Assembly: GCA_034509425.1 (NCBI GenBank)
Contig: JAVTVJ010011652.1
Coordinates: forward strand, 5,013,501 to 5,077,500
Direction of reading: 5' to 3'
Source: Eopsaltria australis
Lineage: Eukaryota > Chordata > Aves > Passeriformes > Petroicidae
Length of the DNA stretch: 64,000 nucleotides
Both the position numbers and the translations under genes were made by a program. Under the pieces are notes generated by a model, which did no database searches, was not told the origin of the DNA, and saw nothing but the letters and a program-made list of their open reading frames with translations. How positions within the stretch are numbered: position 1 is the first letter of the stretch; every line of letters begins with the position of its first letter. This document shows positions 27,052 to 39,499 of this stretch, one piece after another.

Positions 27052-27190
27052 ATTTTATTTTATTTTATTTTTTTAATCTTATTTTATTTTATTTTATTTA
27101 TTTTATTTTACTTTATTTTACTTTGCTTTATTTTATTTTATTTTATTTCATTTCATTTCATCTCATTTAATTTCATTTAATTTCATTTTT
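27052..27190 (+). repeat. (TTTTA)n pentanucleotide microsatellite, diverged
   Basis: About 139 bases of tandem ATTTT units. Variant runs (ACTTT, ATTTC) increase toward the 3' side, as expected from slippage followed by point mutation. It is the longest simple repeat in the window. On the minus strand it reads TAAAA. Confidence 0.93.
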
Positions 27191-29542
27191 TTGATTTCTT
27201 AAAACTTTATTCTGCTGAATATTAAGGGACCTATCTAATAGCAATACATTTTTAAAGTAATGAAATATTTACAGCTGGAGCCTTCAACAGAGGAACAGTA
27301 GAGTGTGTTTATTTTGCAGCTCAGTAAATTATATATATACACCAAGAATCAAATGGATGCTTTTGGTTGATCATGCTAAACCAAACAAGCTTTCTTTATG
27401 GTTTTTAATCTGGAGAATTTGTTTTCCATTCCCATGCAAATAATTATCAAAGCATCTATTAAACACTATAAATAAATCCAGGCTCTAAAATTTGTCTCCA
27501 GACTAAATACACAGCATGGCTGCGGGGCAAATCATTCCTCAGCAAAAGCTGGTGGTTTTGTCGCTCTCCCTGGGCCCTTCCTAGACCCTTAAAGGAAAAC
27601 TGCAGTGATAGCTAAATAAACATTTGCTAAATAAGAACATATATATTGAAATTTATGCAAAACTGTTCAGAAATATCTGGCAAAATTTCCATCTCAGTAT
27701 AGTAGTAATGGATGCTTGTAGTTTTTCCAAATGCTTTGCCAAGTCCAAGATGCACAAAAGCTGAATTCTATTTCAGCACTTGTTTCCACAATTTGTATAC
27801 CAGGTAAAGTCCCAATATGGGCTTTCTACAGCCAGATTCCCTTGAGCACTTGGGAGGAAAGGGACAAATTACATGGAAATACAGCATATGTTGTTGGCCA
27901 GACAACTTTTGCTGCTGCTTAAACACAGCAGAATTCACCCCTGCACAAGTTAATAATTTGAAAAGGGCAGCTTTCAAGGGAGCAAAATAAAAATTCAGAA
28001 AGCATAGAAAACTTGAAAACTCAGCCAGGACCTCAGAAACCTTTTTAAAAAATAAGGATCTCAATTTATGCCAATGTATGTTTGACCTGTGTGTGCACAT
28101 GTTTACTCATAAAGTGGTAATTTCCCTGCTTCCAGTCTGCTTCCCTGTGTTCAGAGCTTGCTGCTTTGGGTGCATAGCATGAGCTGCAGCATCCAGTGCT
28201 TGGGAGAGCCAGTGGTGTGGCCCTGAGCTGCCTGCTGGGTTTGTGCTGAAGGCTCCTGGTCACATCATTCAGCTGCAGCCATGCACTCAGTGGCCACTAA
28301 AGGAGACTTGAAGGGGCTGGATGTGATGGTATCATTTTTACTCATTGTTTACTCTTGAATCTGGTGAGCCTTGAGTATGCTCAGCCATAAGAAGGAAGAG
28401 CCATGCATACTATACTGGACAGAATAAAAAAGAGAAGGGGAAATAAAAGGGTGACTCAGCCAAAATCAGACTAGAGCTCATCACCAGCCCCACCAGAAAC
28501 CCAGACCTGCTCTGAGTTTTACAGAGAGGCTTCCTTATCATGAACACTGCATTCAGATGGTTTGTCTCACACTTCTCTTCAGTGCTGGAGCAGGGGCAGC
28601 ATTTAGATGAACATGCCTTCTGATACAGCAGGAACAGTTGGATTTATACCATAGTTATTCCATAGCCATCCCACAGGAGTCTGCAACGAGTCTCCATCAG
28701 CCGCAGAAATGGCCTAAATTGTTATGAGGGTCTTTCTTTTTTAAGAAGTTAAATGAGAAAAATACCACTAGAAAAAGTGCAGAAAGCAAAAAGCTTGGAA
28801 TTGCTTAGCTGGTTCTTTCCAGCTGGATTGTTCTCTAATGCTGAACGTTAATTGGAAAATAACAGCATTCCTGGCTGCTTTTAGAAAATCAATATGCGTG
28901 TTTTTTTGTCCCCCTCCCCCTGTTCAGGTTAATTCATTACCAGGATATTTTTAGATTACTGAATAAATAAAAAACAGCCCTTTTCCAGTCAAAAGCTAAT
29001 AACTATAACCAGCCAGAGAGATCTCCTGAGTGCAGTCCTCTCCCTGCCTTCAGTGCTGCTCACTGATGTCCGTGCCAATCTCCTGCCCCAAATCACTTGC
29101 CAGCCCTTCCACAGAGCTGGACATGCATCCTGTGCTCCTTTGAACTGGCACAAGCTGGAGGATCAATGGCTCTGTTTGGCAGGGGCTGAGCTGCTGGACA
29201 TTTTCTAGCAGCAACAGCTTGGCAGGGTTGGCTCAGTGCAGGGATGTTAATGCCAGTCCACCGTTCCCTGAGAACCAAGGGAAAGAGCAAGGCAGGGAAG
29301 AGAGGGCAGAACTGGAAATGCAAAGAGGCAACGTCATATTTCACAGAGGATGCCTCCCAACATAAATAAACAATAATTCTAGCAACATTGTTTTGCATTT
29401 TTTTTAATACACAGTCCTGCTCAAATCCCCCTGGATCTAATTAAAACTTTGTTGGCCACCCACCAATCAAGATAATTACGTTGTCTGGCAAAAACAACAA
29501 CAAAGACGAAATAAGATTGTGCAGAATGATGCACCTACATGC

Positions 29543-29570
29543 AAAACAAAACAAAACAAAACAAAACAAC
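29543..29570 (+). repeat. (AAAAC)n microsatellite
   Basis: About five and a half uninterrupted AAAAC units. Confidence 0.92.
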
Positions 29571-30329
29571 AATCCAGGCCCCATATCTTGTTTTTTAATT
29601 TTTACCTCTTTTGGAAAGTGAAAAAAGAACCAAACTATAAGACCTAGCTTTGCACCTCAAAGAGTCAACAGATGCTGAAAACACCAAAATGCCCAGTGTG
29701 TCAGTGAGTATTTGAAATCATGATAAGGAAATCTTGCAGAAGACAGAGACACTAGAAAAAAAAATTAAAATGAGCTGACTACTGGGAGAGCCTGAATCAG
29801 AAAAGAAGCTTTTACTGCAGTTGAAGGGCAGACACTCAAGATATGTTATTTAGGGCAGTCACCACTAATAAACCAGGACCTGCTTAAGTTCCTCCCAAGC
29901 AGGATCTTAGATCCTGAATTTATTCCTTGTTCTCTCAAGTCCCCTGCTGCTGCCCTGACAGCCAGCTTATTCCATGACAGCAAACATATGTAAGTTATGC
30001 TGCAAAGGAGCTTGATCCAAATTCCATTGAAATCCATGAAGAGACTCCCACTGATTGCAATCAGGCATAAAGGAACCAAAATGCACACGGAGACTTGGTC
30101 AGACTGGAAAATTGAGGCCATTTTAAAGCAGAATATCAAGGAGTCTTGATAAAAATGTTAAAAATTTCTCTGGACGGAATGAAGACAAAAGAGAAGCACA
30201 CATAATATCTTTTGAACAAACATTATTTCAAACAGAGAAGAAAATCAGAGTGATTCAGACTTGGACTAACGTGTTTGGAGGGCTGCAAACACTGGCAAGC
30301 ATGGTTTTGGCATAAGAAAAGCACAAACC

Positions 30330-30680
30330 CTGAATTATTATTAATTGCATGAAAATACATGCAAATGGAGATTTTCCCCTAAGCTTTCTTGATGCAAGAA
30401 TAGATATTAAACACACAGAGCTTTCCAAGCAACAATACTCACAAAAATAAACGCAATCTCAGGAAATGCTTGCAATGAAATCAGCAAAAGCATTGCTTAT
30501 GAGTTTCTTCCATTACTTGGGGTATTTATTGACCTTTGTGTGTGTATACATGTATTAAACTGACAGAGTTATTGTTTTTTCATCACCCTTATTTAATAAA
30601 TCTCATTCTTCTAGATGAAAGGTTTTTTTATTGATGATGAGGGGATTTATTTCTCTTTTTTGTTCAAGGCATTGATCAAA
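30330..30680. promoter_or_regulatory. Candidate conserved AT-rich regulatory block
   Basis: ATTAATTGCATG near 30340-30351 and a perfect octamer ATGCAAAT at 30359-30366 lie within AT-rich DNA. A TTGATCAAAACC TCF/nuclear-receptor-like site follows near 30673. Motif presence only. Conservation has not been examined. Confidence 0.18.
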
Positions 30681-31519
30681 ACCTGACATAATTTTAAACT
30701 TTTTTGAAATTATTTTATAGAGTCCTTTTGTACATAGTATCAAGTTTAACCCTAAAATTACATTATCAGTGTCCTGTTTACCAGAAGAAAATATTTGTAT
30801 ATAAGCTTTAATCTTTCAGGTGTTACACCCACAGATGTCCCAGATAAATTGCTAAGAGCTGTGGGCAAGAAAAAAATCTAGTACCAAACTTATGGAAAGA
30901 AATTATTTTTATATTGCAAGGTGTTCTGGAAAACATCTCAATTAATTTAAATCATATGAATAACTGATCTTTTTTTAAATTCTGTGCCAAATGGAGATAA
31001 AAAAGGGACCAAAGAGATTCAGAAATCTAATATTAATTTCAAGGTGATTTACACAGATTGTACAGCTAGAAAAATATATTTTTGTTTCTCTTTTATGTAT
31101 CTACAGATGAACTAATTTGTTTTAAATATACATATTTAAAAACAATCTTTGTGGCTCACAAAAATAGCTCCAGAGACTATTTTTAGAGGAAAAAACAAAA
31201 GAGAAAAAAAGAGGAAATCCTTCCTTTCTGAAGTGCTCAAGAGGAATATTTTAATTTTACTGCTTTGGCTTTGGTTTTTGTGTTGGAACACTTCAGATTA
31301 GATTTCAAGCAAATAGGAGCTTTGTCTTCGTACTGTTCTCCACAGTTAAGAGGACTACTTATTTTTTCCTATTTTTTAAAAAAGAAATAAAAGAAAACAA
31401 AGGAAGAATGTTTATAATCTTATATAAACCCATGACATCAGGAGCCTAAAATTCACTACATGGTCCATGATGAAAAGATTGACAACACAGAAATACAGAT
31501 TTCCTTTGCATTTTCTCCC

Positions 31520-31617
31520 GATTTTCCACTACCCCTTCCAAATCCTTCCTTCTGCAAGACTAGATCCTGATTTTCCACTACCCCTTCCAAATCGTTCCTT
31601 CTGGAAGATTAGAGTTT
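31520..31617 (+). repeat. 49-bp tandem duplication, two copies
   Basis: GATTTTCCACTACCCCTTCC occurs at 31520 and again at 31569, giving a period of 49 bases. The first ~40 bases of the copies differ at only a few positions, and similarity fades at the 3' ends. The high identity suggests a fairly recent local duplication. Confidence 0.92.
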
Positions 31618-34600
31618 CTCACCAAAGGTGGGACAGACAAGCTGTCTCTCATGACTGGTTCTTCTTCCTCGTTAGAGGGTGTATCTCTCTCTCCCTGTCC
31701 AACCAAGCTACAAAATCACAGCTGGATGCCACAGATCTGAGAAGCTGCTGAAGGAGCTGCCAGGCTGGAGGGAGAAAGGGTGAGAGGAAACTTCCTTCTC
31801 TTCATCTGCCTTGGATTCTGGCCAGATGGATGCTATGAAACATTAAGTTTCTAAACAGCTGCCCCAATAGGGAAGGTGTCTCTGACTATGCTGCTCAGAT
31901 GTGGATGTCTGCACTGCTCATCATCTAGCAGCAAAATTCATGTGAGTATCCTTTACCTTGTTTTAGGCAGAAATGGCTGAATTAATGAAAACAGGTTTAA
32001 CTGATGAGCAGATCCTTCTTTCCTGACTGTGTACCATGGGAGTGTGTGTATGCAAAGCCCTGCTGGTTGACCTGTGAGTGATGTAACTGTCTCCAGAAAA
32101 GCACTTCTGACCATGACTTAAGAAACGATGCATCAGTGAAGCAGGGCAGAGTTGCCTCACAGAAATTCTTTTCTGGTCATTTTTTCAGTCCTGAAATAAA
32201 ATACTGTCAGTGAGCAAGCTCACATCTTCCATCAGCCTCAAGGGTTCTCATTTCTTTTCATATATTTTTTACTTTTCTTGCAGTAGTTTAAAGTAAAAAG
32301 GTTTCTTTCTTCTATTAGAAATTTTATCTTTAGTTGTACCTGGAAATTCTACTTCATCAACACTTCTGGCTAACAGAAACCTAGCAAGAAGAAGCACAAG
32401 CAAGAAAACACCATCTGTAACGATGACAAACTATAAACACCATTCACAGGCCATTAAGTTTGTAATCTTTTTCTCTTCATCATTATTCTCTTACCTCCAT
32501 TAAATTCCTCCACAACCAAGTGCAGAAGCCAAAGGTGACGCCAGTAGAGTGACAGACAAGAATTTTTATTGTCCTGTCAATGCAGATAAACCCAGAGCTG
32601 AGAGAATGTCAGGCGAACTTCCCCAATGATGACTGAAGTATTCTCAGTATTCTCTGAAAAAGGAAGAAAATACAAATGACTTTTATGCCTTTTAGGCTTT
32701 TAAGATTTATGTTATGGAAGTATCCTGACTCTGTGGAATGTTAGTCAGGCTCTGACTGATATTTATTGTTCACAGGAAACTATTATCTGCACTCGATCAG
32801 TCTGCTTCAAATTGCAGATTTGCAAGGTTGCAAGACAATCAGAGGCATCCAGCAGCCGCGATTCTCCTGAGGAACTGGAAAGGACTAGAAGATGATGGAA
32901 TGAAAATGACTCAGTGGACACAGAAAAGCAACTTGGAAATGATGGTGAGTAGCTGAAAAGACCCTCTGTTGGTCAGGGAGAGGAAAGTTTGCAGTTTGCA
33001 TCTCCACGCAACAAAATGGAGAGAAAGGAACTTGCTCAGAGTCAGATATAGAACAGATACATGTCCATGAGAACAACAGCCAGGTAATGGCCAGTTTTTC
33101 TAGTATGGCCAAATGTAGGATGTTATAGCTCATCAGTCCCCAGTTTTTGTTTGCCAGTGAGTGCCACCACTGGTAGTAGCATTACATTAGCATATGCAGT
33201 TTGCCTTATTTGCAAAGAGAAACCCCAGTTGTTTTCTAGTCAGTTGATTCTCAGCTGCTGACAGCTGCAATCTGACCAACTTCCAGAGCTCTGTCACTTG
33301 CTCCAGCCTGCCCAGAAGTCCTCAGTTTACCATGAGACTGCTGTTGAAGCCAGTGTTAAAGTAGTCAGCTGTTCAGTAGCTGAAGATCATCGGGTTGGTC
33401 AAGCACTACTTGCTAAAGTCATTCTCATTTTTCCTGGTTGCATACTTGCCTTTCATGTGGTTGGAAGTGCTCACAGCATACGTTTTAGTTATTGATGGCA
33501 ATAACCTTCTGGGTATTATGGGATTGCTTTAAAACAGTCAGGATGAAATGTGACAGTTGCTGGGTCATCCCTGTGGTTATCATTCATATCGGCAGTGGGG
33601 AATGAGTTGACTACAAGATACACCTCAGGCTTCCTTCTTTTGCCAATGTTTACTAGTTTCAAAGTTGTTATAAAACAGCTCATTCTGTCTGTGGGCTTCA
33701 GCTCAGTTTTCCCCTCAGATGCAAGATCAGAGCACCAGCTGAGGATGTGCAGTCCTAAGTGCAGTTCTTGCAATTCTACTTTACACTCAACCAACTATGA
33801 AACCCAGCAGAATCTAAGACCAGCTTTTCAGGGCAGCTTTCCAGGTTTCTTAGGCTGCAAAAGCTGATCAAGAGAGAATGTCAGCTGGGAATTTCAAGCA
33901 GCAGATTTTCTCATCCACTCTCTTCTGCGGTCTGTGGGTTTTTTGCTCCTAAATCCGATGGTAATCCCTGACAGGGGAGCAACACCCAGGAGCACAGGGT
34001 GGCAATGGGTTGATGTGTCCAGATCACAAGGGGACAGGATCACTGGAACAGTGACATTCAAGGCCAGCACAGAGGAGCAGATGTCTCTACAGGAGAAATG
34101 GGATTCAATCCCAGAATTGTGGCAAAGAGTGCTGGATTCAACACCAGCATGGAAACGGTGGTTGTGCAGCCACATGAGTGTTGCTTCAGCACCTGGCTGG
34201 GAGTAGGAGCTTATTTGGAGGGGTAACATCCTTCCTTCCTCCCATGGCAAATCCACCCCTGGTTTATTACCCAGACACAGCTGATCCAGGAAATACCAGC
34301 AGCTGTAAGAGCAGGAAGGAGATCTGAACCCAGAGAGTAAAATGCAGACCCTGCACCATGAGTGTGGGGTTTGCTGTCCCGTTTGTGGTTGGTTGGATGG
34401 TGTGAAAATGCCCTGGATCCAGACATGGAAGTGGAACAGAGGAATTACATGAGAGGATTTCCAAAGGAAAAAAATCCAGACAAGTCCTACTGTCCCTAGA
34501 GAGAGCTGCTGGCTAATAAGCATGAGTAGATATTTCAATATAATTAGGATTTGAGGAAAACTGCAACCAGGCATTGGTGCTGAGCACCTTCCTGTACTTG

Positions 34601-37600
34601 GAGGCAATCACACTGACTGAATCTGCTCACCACCCAGCCTCCCTGACAGATAAATGAATGTAGGAACTCCCTATCTGAGGATTTAGCAAAGCAAAACGGC
34701 TCTCTATGTTATCAAGTGTCAAAGTCTTGCACTTTTCTTGAGATTACTTTAAACCTCAGTCTTTGCAACAGGCTGCAGCAAGAGGGAGTAAAAGAACAAA
34801 AAGCCCTGGCTGTTAATATTTATGGCAACTAAAGCAAAATCGCAACACATTTGCAGATGAATAGGAGCCCCTGTTAAAAGCTGCAGCAGCCTAATTTTAG
34901 GATAGCACTGGTTTGGGGTTTGATTGTGTGGAATAACAAAGGAGAGTTTTCATGTTAATTAATTTAGAGGAATTATTAGTATCAAAAATAAAAAGTTCAA
35001 TCACCTTCCCAAAAATAATCTGAGGAAGGGAAATGAAACTTGGTGGAAAGAATATGGAGATTTTCTTTCAGTTTCAGATTTTTTTCAAATCTTTTGGTCT
35101 TTTTGTGTCAAATGCATTGCCCCCATATAAGTTACAGGATTTATTTATAATAAAACTTATGTAACAATTATCTACCTAGTGCTACAAAACAAGTAACATG
35201 GCTAAATAATTTCCATTTGTTCAGTGAAACAAGAAGCACTTGGAAACAGTTGGTTTGATATATATAATTAGTCCCTATTTTATTTATAGAATGAAGCATC
35301 CAGACCCTATTTAGAAAAAAACCTCTTTTTATGATATTTACAGCTGAAAGAAATTTTTTCCCTAAGGGAAACTGCAACAAAACCTGTTGTATCCTCATTT
35401 GTATTTTTTTAACAGAGATTCCATTTGGGGGAATTATGTGTAATGTCAAACTACAGTATTCATCACTCACCATGGCTTGATAGGAATCAATGGAGCAGTG
35501 TTCTTTTTGGTCTCCCTTCATTACACAGTCTTCTCTGAGAAAACTGATGATTTAAAATGAGTGTAGATTCACAAAATCCCGATTATACAAATATTTACTA
35601 GGAAAAATTATACTCCTTTGCCTAAAAGACATTCAGATTCACCAGAGGCCAGGCTATATTATGCCACTGCCTCATATTAAAAACTCAGCTGCTTAAGCCC
35701 ACCCAATTCTGTTTCCTTCTCTGAATCCTCTTTCATTCCTTTTCCTCCCTTCCTACTCCATCACTGCACAGGCAGTGTTGGCACAGACCCTGAGGTGCTT
35801 CCATCACACAGGGTACATCGTCTAGCATGTTCCAGGAGACAGGAATACTGTGCAGCCAGGAAGTCTTTCAGGACCACATTTTTCACATGCAGTCTCTGAT
35901 TGTGAGTGTGAAAGCCTCTAGGGGAAAGGATTCCTGCAGATGGTAGATTATTGCAATCACTGTCATAAGGATTTACATCCTTGGCCAAGCCCATATTTCC
36001 ACCTGTCTCAGAACCTGTCCAAGTCCCGAGTGAAGATTTGTGTACTCATCCACGTTTCATGCTGTTCCTGCTTCTCTTCTCAAGGCTATATAAATCCTGA
36101 GGAAGATGGAAAATCCGTGGAGGAGCAAGGATCCTTGTTCCACTGCAACAGATACCTAGAACTGGTATCTACTCCCTTCACTAGATTCCACCTTGTTCTT
36201 CCTGAACCCAGAAGCAAGAACCTCCCCCAACACTCCTCTGCCTTTGAGGTAGCTCCTCCTGGTGCAGAGGAAAGCCTCTGCCACTGCTCATCCTGACAAA
36301 GGCAAAGGCTGAAGAGACCAGCTAAAACCTGCAATTTTAATTTACTCTCATGGTATCATGTTCGATATTGCCAATGATTGCCTCCTGTTCCACGGCTCCC
36401 ATAGTTTGCTCACATCTCTCCCCAGGCAATACTGGCCACCAGAATAGCGGTCTCCTGAGCAGGGAGTGTAGCAGCTCTCATGGAAAACATCTTCTCACCA
36501 GATGTTGGAGCTGGACATGGGGTACTGAAATATCAGATCAGGTGATGCCTCAGGTCTGGGTACCCATGAGTGCAGCCTTTTCTCTCTCACGGGCCAGCCA
36601 TGGAGTTCAGTCACACCACACCAGATTCTTTTTGGCTGTGTATACAAACACTGTCCCTGCTCCCAACTGAGAAAGCTATCCCTTACATCAAAGGACAGGG
36701 GATTATTCTTTTGTGCCAAAGACTCCAGTTTCTTATCTCTGACGGCTCAATCATCACATCACCTCTGGCAAAAAGGTGGCTGGCAGCAAAATCAGATTAC
36801 AGAGATTTAAAATGTCTCTCTCAGATAAGTGGGGACCATGACTATTCAAAAGTACACATAATCAGATTGTAAACTTGACTATCACAGCATGCTTCAGACA
36901 CCAATAGTATAAATACAGACTAGACAAATTTTGGAAAGACAGGTCTATGCAATTTCTGCTGTTGTTGGAATCTCTTAAACTGATAATTCCTGAAAACAGG
37001 GCTCAGGGGAAGGCTTATACTGTTTGTGTTTGTCCTGTATCCACCTACAACAAGGTTTATGCTGGAAAATGTGTCTGTGGTCCTCAGGTTGGATCCAGTA
37101 TTTTCTCTCCATGACTGACTTCTGTGCATTTGCTGAAGAGCTCTGCAGGTGTAGTGTACTCACAGTGTATAAGGTGTGCTCCACCAGGCACATCCGTATC
37201 ACTCACTGGCCACTCATCACAATCCAGAGATAATCATCTGCCTAAATGAGACAGCTAAATTGTTTCTCTCCTCAGCCTTAGCCACTCATTGGCATGCAAA
37301 TCTCTATGATAATCCCAAGAGAAACTTCCTCCGACCTCTTACTAATTTCCTACTTCCAAGTTCTTTTTCTGTCTCACCTACTCATGTCTTTGGATTTCGT
37401 TCCTTTAGATTAAAGCCTTCTTATGAGACTTGTGCTGGGAAAGTGACACTTTTAAGTCCATCCACTGGGATAGATCCACATGTTCAATCCGTTGTACAGC
37501 AAAAGGATTGGGCTGATAATAAGGTAGCTCCACCTCCAATCATTACTACTTTGCTGATCATATTGTGACTCAGTTTCCTCCATTTATACAACAAAACTGG

Positions 37601-39029
37601 TCTTTGAGAGGAGCTTTGGGCTTAGTAAAGGAAAGGAGCTGTTAAAACGTGTGTTAATTATTGTTATTACCCGACAGGCTGTAACTAATAGTAACCATTT
37701 AGCAGGGAGATGTGGAAACAGGTATGCAGTTAATTGGTAGATTTAGCTGAGGTCAGGTGGTTAGATTGCAGACAATCCATCATTGTTGTAAGCAGCATGA
37801 AGTTATGCCCAGCCTGAATTACTGTGAGTCTCCCTTCACCTCTGGTCTTGTGCTAATATCCCAAGACGTGTCACCAGCGAGCATTTGAGTGAAATCTCTA
37901 GAAGAATGTGGAACAAATCTGTAAATCGTTTTCTGGAATGCCCTGCCAAAAAGGAAAAAATCAATAAGGTCTTCCGTGTCAGGAAGGAAATGTTAAAAAT
38001 ATTAATTAAAAAATAAACTCTCCCGTAAATCAAAAAAGAATGAGTGAGAGCAGGCGGACGGGGATGGAATAAAATTCCAGTGGAGCAGCTTTTAATACCC
38101 TTCACTTTTAATGCCTGTGGGCATTTGGAAGTGCCTGTCAAAGCTTAGGGCCCTGTCCTGCTATGCAGGCAGTCACCAACAGTGCTGGCTCTGGTCAGGG
38201 ACCAGCAGCTCCCCTGGCCAGCACACACCAGCCTCCGCAGGAAGAGTTTGGTGATCTCCGGCCACCACTGTCACTGCTGCCCGGGGAGGACACACACTGA
38301 GAGAGGAACACAGCTCCTGCGGGAGAAATTGCTGGTCTTAAAGCGTGAGAGACAGTCAGAGCAACGAGGGCTTCTTCTGCTGATAAACCACTGGAGGGGA
38401 ATCTCCCTCTCCACCAAAAGTGCTGTCATTTCATTTCCAAAAGCTTGTCCCTGTCTCCATCAGCATTTATGTGGGTACATCTCTGCTGTGCATGAGTGAT
38501 TTATTTAAGCATCGGCAGCTACTGTAAACGATAGTACACTGAAGCACAAGCGGAGGAGAGCACAGAGGGGTAGAAATGCGACTTTCCCCTTGTGAAAGCA
38601 AGGGCAGGTGCCTATTCTGAGCAACTCCGTTGCACTTACATCAGTCACGGGAGGAGGGAGAAAGAAAGGGTCATTTCAGAGCCTGCTCAGACATTTAAGG
38701 CCACTTAATTAATCGAATTAAAACATTTCCTCTGGAAAGACTATACACACACACGCATGTACTGTTCCTTCACTTCGCACATCTGCTTCCAGTCCACGTG
38801 TGGATGTTTCAGTATGCTGGGGAGCAGGATTTAGGGGTCTGAACTGCTGGGAAGCACAGGGGAGGAAGGGATCGGATGATATGAGTTTAAAAGTTGGGGT
38901 AAGTCCGTCTTTGGAGTGTGTGTGGGAGAGGGGGAGTGAGCAAGCAGCCACTCACGACACAGGCACGGGGCGTCCTGGCGGGGCGGCTGCGGGAGGAGTG
39001 TGATGCACAAGCGGCGAAGTGAGAGGGAG

Positions 39030-39133
39030 CAGAGAGAGAGCGAGCGGGAGAGGAGCGAGCTGCGACTTCCACACAGGCAGCTGGGAGGAATCACCAGTCA
39101 GGATTTGCTCCTCTCTCTCTCCCTCTCTCTCTG
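39030..39133. repeat. Imperfect inverted repeat, GA arm and TC arm
   Basis: Arm 39030-39056 (GA-rich) and arm 39107-39133 (TC-rich) are reverse complements at 24 of 27 positions by hand alignment, with a 50-base spacer. If transcribed they could form a long stem in the 5' UTR. The duplex could also form a triplex or slipped structure. Both arms are low-complexity, which raises the chance of coincidental pairing. Confidence 0.7.
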
Positions 39134-39211
39134 ATTTCAAATCAGCTCCTCCCCCGTGTGGTTGTGGCTTTGCCTTCCATCACAAGCCTGATCAGCAACC
39201 CCAGTCTTGGG

Positions 39212-39336
39212 AAAAAAAAAAAAAAAAAAAAAAAAAGAAAGAAAAAAGAGGGAAGAAAAAAAGAGACAAAAGGGAAAAGTGCAAAAGAAGAGGAGAAAGG
39301 AAACAAGAGGGGTAAAAAAGAGGGGGAAAGAAAGTA
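39212..39336 (+). repeat. 25-nt poly-A leading a purine-rich tract
   Basis: An uninterrupted A run (39212-39236) is followed by about 100 bases of almost pure A and G with only a few pyrimidines. It ends about 165 bases before the start codon. Such a tract is expected to resist nucleosome formation and to vary in length. Confidence 0.9.
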
Positions 39337-39499
39337 ATCTCCTCTACCCCTCGGCTGCATCTAGCACAGAAGAGTCTGAAACTTTACGTGGAGTTCTCGC
39401 CGTGTTTACCCCGCGGCGGCTGAATCGGCAGCGCCCGGCTCCCTCGCTCCTGCGCTCTCCTTCCTCCTTCTCCCTCGCACTCATCAGCAGTCGGCAGCG

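Larger units (their letters stand above)
27191..38879. other. Intergenic DNA proximal to the promoter
   Basis: No supported exon. Contents: an (AAAAC)n repeat at 29543-29570, a POU-motif AT-rich block near 30330-30680, a 49-bp tandem duplication at 31520-31617, and a minus-strand open frame at 33894-34607 that begins at a non-ATG codon and resembles no known family. Around 38100-38420 the DNA becomes more GC-rich, approaching the gene. Confidence 0.5.
38880..39499 (+). promoter_or_regulatory. Promoter and 5' UTR zone of the SorCS gene
   Basis: This zone lies directly upstream of the start codon. It holds a TTTAAAAG TATA-like patch at about 38885-38892, a consensus GC box (GGCGGGGCGGC) at 38978-38988 suited to Sp/KLF factors, dense GA and TC tracts at 39020-39133, and a purine-rich tract at 39212-39336. 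The transcription start cannot be fixed from sequence. An in-frame TGA at 39377-39379, with no ATG between it and 39500, supports 39500 as the initiator. Confidence 0.6.

Noticed and set aside
33894..34607. 237-codon minus-strand open frame, the longest outside the CpG-island region
   Set aside because: It begins at a non-ATG codon, has no recognisable domain, overlaps other frames on both strands and has no splice or promoter context. A degraded LTR is possible, but I could not identify one.
38183..38224. Short hairpin-like repeats of CTGGTC/GACCAG and TGCTGG/CCAGCA
   Set aside because: Stems are only six to seven bases, which is common by chance. Nothing suggests a microRNA precursor.
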